In this document: in pieces, positions 6,125-7,569 of the stretch
Layout: every line of letters begins with the position of its first letter
Position numbering within the stretch: the stretch's first letter is position 1
Source of the DNA: SpSt-583 sp034434015
GTDB taxonomy: Bacteria; Chloroflexota; Anaerolineae; Anaerolineales; UBA6663
Direction of reading: 5' to 3'
Length of the DNA: 7,569 nucleotides
Assembly: GCA_034434015.1 (NCBI GenBank)
Contig: DAOUAB010000027.1
Coordinates: 1 to 7,569 of the forward strand
Notes under the pieces: model-generated
The model's input: only the letters and a program-made list of their open reading frames with translations
The model's database searches: none
What the model was told of the DNA's origin: nothing
Translations under genes and position numbers: made by a program

Positions 6125-6835
6125 TCACCGGCCCAACGCCGCATCAATCAGCGCGCTGATCTCGTTGAAGTCGAGCGGATTGTTGACGCGCACGCCGTTG
6201 ACAAAAACCGTCGGCGTGCTGTTCACGCCCAGCTGCCGGCCGAGCGCCTCGTCGGACGTCACCTCGCGGGCGTAGCGGCCCGTGTCAAAACAGGTGTTGA
6301 AGGCGGCCGTGTCCAGGCCGATGGTCTCGGCAAAGGCCTTGAGTTTGCGGTCCGGATACGTGCCGACCGCCTCGCCGGTGTGATTGGCGAAGACGATGGC
6401 CTGATACTCCCAGAACTTGCCCTGCTCGGCCGCGCATTCGCTGGCCTCGGCCGCGCGGCGCGATTCGTTGCCGCCGACGTTGCCGTCGATGACGATATAG
6501 TGCCGGTATTCAAGCCGGACACTCTGACCTGTCGCGATGTACGTGTCCTTAATCTGGCGCACCGCGCCAGTCGCTAATCGCGCGCAGAACGGTCACTTGA
6601 AGTCAGAAAACTCCTGGATGACCACCCGGGCGTCCGATGGCCCCATCGACGAGCCATCCGCCAGTGGAAATTCCTCCGGCTCGGCGGTGACAATCGTTCC
6701 CACCGGCTGCAGGTTGGGCCAGATGAGGATGCCGGCCACCACGATGGCGGCCAGGGCCACGACGCCGATCACCATGAACTGCTGCCGGCGGGCGGCCTCC
6801 TGTCGTTTTTTGCGAAGTTCTTCTCGTTTGCTCAT
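6125..6835 (-). CDS. DsbA-like thiol oxidoreductase with in-frame UGA, probable selenoprotein (U-P-F-C)
   Basis: Read through one UGA, this is a 236-residue thioredoxin-fold (Thioredoxin_4 / DsbA) protein. Residues 1-19 are charged and cytoplasmic, 20-39 a membrane anchor (F-M-V-I-G-V-V-A-L-A-A-I-V-V-A-G), and 60-236 an extracytoplasmic DsbA domain. The UGA (6593-6595) is codon 81 in F-S-D-F-K-U-P-F-C, exactly where the first catalytic cysteine belongs; C84 is the second. Downstream the family signature continues without frameshift: A-A-E-Q-G-K-F-W-E-Y (135-144), further cysteines at 134 and 182, and the cis-proline loop S-T-P-T-V-F-V-N-G (206-214, Pro208). A hairpin of SECIS type follows the UGA. 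It probably makes, breaks or isomerises disulfides outside the membrane with a selenocysteine nucleophile. The ATG at 6835 is chosen because the alternative GTG at 6871 lies in the -35 box. Alternatives are a nonsense-mutated pseudogene or a sequencing error. Confidence 0.85.
6554..6570 (-). promoter_or_regulatory. Probable bacterial SECIS hairpin
   Basis: In the mRNA CUGGCGC and GCGCCAG form a perfect 7-bp stem around a GGU loop. The stem starts after 22 bases following the UGA, and the loop after 29 bases. UUA and UAA flanking the stem could add a short lower helix. Known bacterial SECIS elements lie just downstream of the UGA inside the coding region, with a G at the first or second loop position and the loop about 16-37 bases from the UGA; this hairpin fits. 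The GGU also recalls the loop of E. coli fdhF, which SelB binds. A bulged U as in fdhF is not seen. Confidence 0.8.
6593..6595 (-). other. In-frame UGA, proposed selenocysteine codon (residue 81)
   Basis: The codon is TGA where homologues have a cysteine codon (TGC or TGT) in the C-x-x-C motif. UGA also ends this gene and pyrC, pyrFE, the methyltransferase and pyrD, so UGA is not reassigned throughout the genome. Context-dependent recoding is therefore required. Confidence 0.85.
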
Positions 6836-6842
6836 GCGCGCG

Positions 6843-6871
6843 ATTATACCCGGCCAGGTTATTTTTGTCAC
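6843..6871 (-). promoter_or_regulatory. Sigma-70-type promoter of the selenoprotein gene, leaderless layout
   Basis: On the minus strand GTGACA (6866-6871, five of six matches to TTGACA), a 17-base spacer and a perfect TATAAT (6843-6848). Transcription would be expected to start about 6-8 bases after the -10, at about 6835-6837, which is at the ATG (6835). No Shine-Dalgarno is present. The mRNA is therefore probably leaderless or nearly so. Confidence 0.8.
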
Positions 6872-6874
6872 AAA
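6864..6874. promoter_or_regulatory. Small palindrome over the -35 box, possible operator
   Basis: TTTGT-G-ACAAA on the minus strand is an 11-base dyad with a single central base, covering the -35 element. It could be a regulator site, but it is short and such dyads arise by chance. Confidence 0.3.
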
Positions 6875-6894
6875 GGCGCAGTGTCAGCGCGCCT
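6874..6894 (-). terminator. Weak terminator-like hairpin after the TPR gene
   Basis: AGGCGC and GCGCCT form a 6-bp stem with a 9-base loop on the minus strand, followed by only TTG. It lies between the TPR stop and the selenoprotein promoter. It may reduce readthrough, but the U-run is too short for a confident call. Confidence 0.3.
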
Positions 6895-6941
6895 CCGCAC
6901 GGGGCGCCGCGCGACTCGTCGCAACAGCAGCGGGACCGCGC

Positions 6942-7569
6942 TTAGAGCTGGGCCAGCGCCTGGCGATAGGCGTCCAGCGCGCGCTGGAGCTGGTTGCCCT
7001 TCATATAGGCGTCGCCCAGGGCTTGAAAGAGCGGCGCGGCGTTCGGTTGATTCAGCGTCGCCGACTCGAGCTCGGCGATGACCTCGGGCAGCGCATGGCC
7101 GTGGTGGATCAGGTAGCCAAAGATGTCGGCGGCGCCGGCCGCATCGCCGGCGGCGGCGCGTTCGCGCGCCTGGCCGAGCAGATCAGCGGGCGGCTGGCCC
7201 GCATACGGCGATTTGCCCCGCCCCTTGCGGCTGCGCGTGAGCCGGCTCGGCACGCGGATGGCGGGCGGCGCCGGTCTTGCCGGCGGCGGCGCAGCCGGCT
7301 CGGCAGCGGCGGGCTCGGGCGACGGCAGCGGGCCGGTCTTGGGTTTCAGTGGGCCGGTGCCTGGGCGCAGCGGACCCGTGCCGGGCTGACGCGAGCGGCG
7401 CTCCTCCATTTTCTGGGCGACCTCGCGCTGCGCGGCTTCGCGTTCGGCGCGCTGCCTCTCCAGGCGCTCGGCCACTTCCAGGTCCTTGGCGCGCCGCCCG
7501 GCCGCCAGCTTTTCGGCCAGCCGCGACAGCTTCTCCCGGCCGCCTTCCGCGCCCTGCGGCTCGGCCTGG
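6942..7569 (-). CDS. TPR-repeat protein with charged coiled-coil and proline-rich linker (partial, 5' end missing)
   Basis: The frame is open to the right edge, giving 208 visible residues, so this is the C-terminal part of a longer protein. The first 60 or so residues are highly charged and heptad-like (L-S-R-L-A-E-K-L, then R-L-E-R-Q-R-A-E-R-E-A-A-Q), probably a coiled coil. Next comes a low-complexity linker with three T-G-P-L units (P-G-T-G-P-L-R, P-G-T-G-P-L-K, P-K-T-G-P-L) and a run of Pro/Ala. The C-terminal 80 or so residues are helical, with at least one good TPR (A-P-L-F-Q-A-L-G-D-A-Y-M-K-G, then L-Q-R-A-L-D-A-Y-R-Q-A-L). I recall similar architectures in Chloroflexota. The function is unknown; a scaffolding or protein-protein role is likely. 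A GTG at 7475 could be called as a start, but the frame continues upstream with the same charged composition. The stop is TAA. Confidence 0.82.
   Translation of the reverse strand, partial: QAEPQGAEGGREKLSRLAEKLAAGRRAKDLEVAERLERQRAEREAAQREVAQKMEERRSRQPGTGPLRPGTGPLKPKTGPLPSPEPAAAEPAAPPPARPAPPAIRVPSRLTRSRKGRGKSPYAGQPPADLLGQARERAAAGDAAGAADIFGYLIHHGHALPEVIAELESATLNQPNAAPLFQALGDAYMKGNQLQRALDAYRQALAQL

Noticed and set aside
6125..6835. Pseudogene by nonsense mutation
   Set aside because: There is no other lesion, the promoter is intact, the UGA is at the catalytic cysteine and a fitting hairpin follows. It remains the main alternative until sel genes are checked.
6593..6871. Separate short protein ending at the UGA, with a second protein starting at GTG 6562
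   Set aside because: The two pieces form one DsbA domain in the same frame. The split falls inside the active-site motif, the GTG lies within the SECIS-like hairpin, and the upstream GTG at 6871 is in the promoter.

Overview
The window is GC-rich bacterial chromosome in which every supportable gene lies on the minus strand, so transcription runs from high to low coordinates. The best guess is a member of the Chloroflexota, perhaps Anaerolineae-like. That rests on a fused PyrF-PyrE, CAD-like PyrC and PyrB, a proline-rich TPR protein with repeated T-G-P-L units, and dispersed-repeat-type palindromes. It is inferred from memory of families, not from any search.

Right end (about 6872-7569): the C-terminal part of a TPR protein whose start lies beyond the window, then a short spacer. 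Next (6125-6871) comes the most striking element, a membrane-anchored DsbA-like thiol oxidoreductase behind a near-consensus sigma-70 promoter that leaves almost no 5' leader. Its reading frame is interrupted by one UGA exactly where the first cysteine of the catalytic C-P-F-C motif belongs. A perfect 7-bp hairpin with a GGU loop starts 22 nt downstream. UGA is the normal stop codon of several neighbouring genes and of this gene itself. The best reading is a selenocysteine-containing (U-P-F-C) DsbA-like selenoprotein with a bacterial SECIS element. A conventional gene caller would split it into two fragments.

An intrinsic terminator at 5991-6016 separates this gene from a tightly packed nucleotide-biosynthesis operon: pyrC (dihydroorotase), pyrB (aspartate carbamoyltransferase), a pyrF-pyrE fusion (OMP decarboxylase plus orotate phosphoribosyltransferase), a class I SAM methyltransferase of unknown role, pyrD (quinone-type dihydroorotate dehydrogenase) and the 5' part of purH, which runs off the left edge. 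Together these cover de novo UMP synthesis from carbamoyl phosphate onward, plus the last two steps of IMP synthesis. Carbamoyl phosphate synthase is not in the window.

Genes overlap by ATGA or are spaced by a few bases, except pyrB/pyrF, where a perfect 11-bp inverted repeat fills the spacer and supplies the pyrB stop codon. Short tandem repeats also sit at the pyrC/pyrB junction and in the PyrF/PyrE linker. There are no RNA genes, CRISPR arrays or insertion sequences that I can support, and no gene-free stretch above 300 bases. The largest gap is 6. . .kb-scale absent: it is only the 156 bases at 5969-6124, described below.
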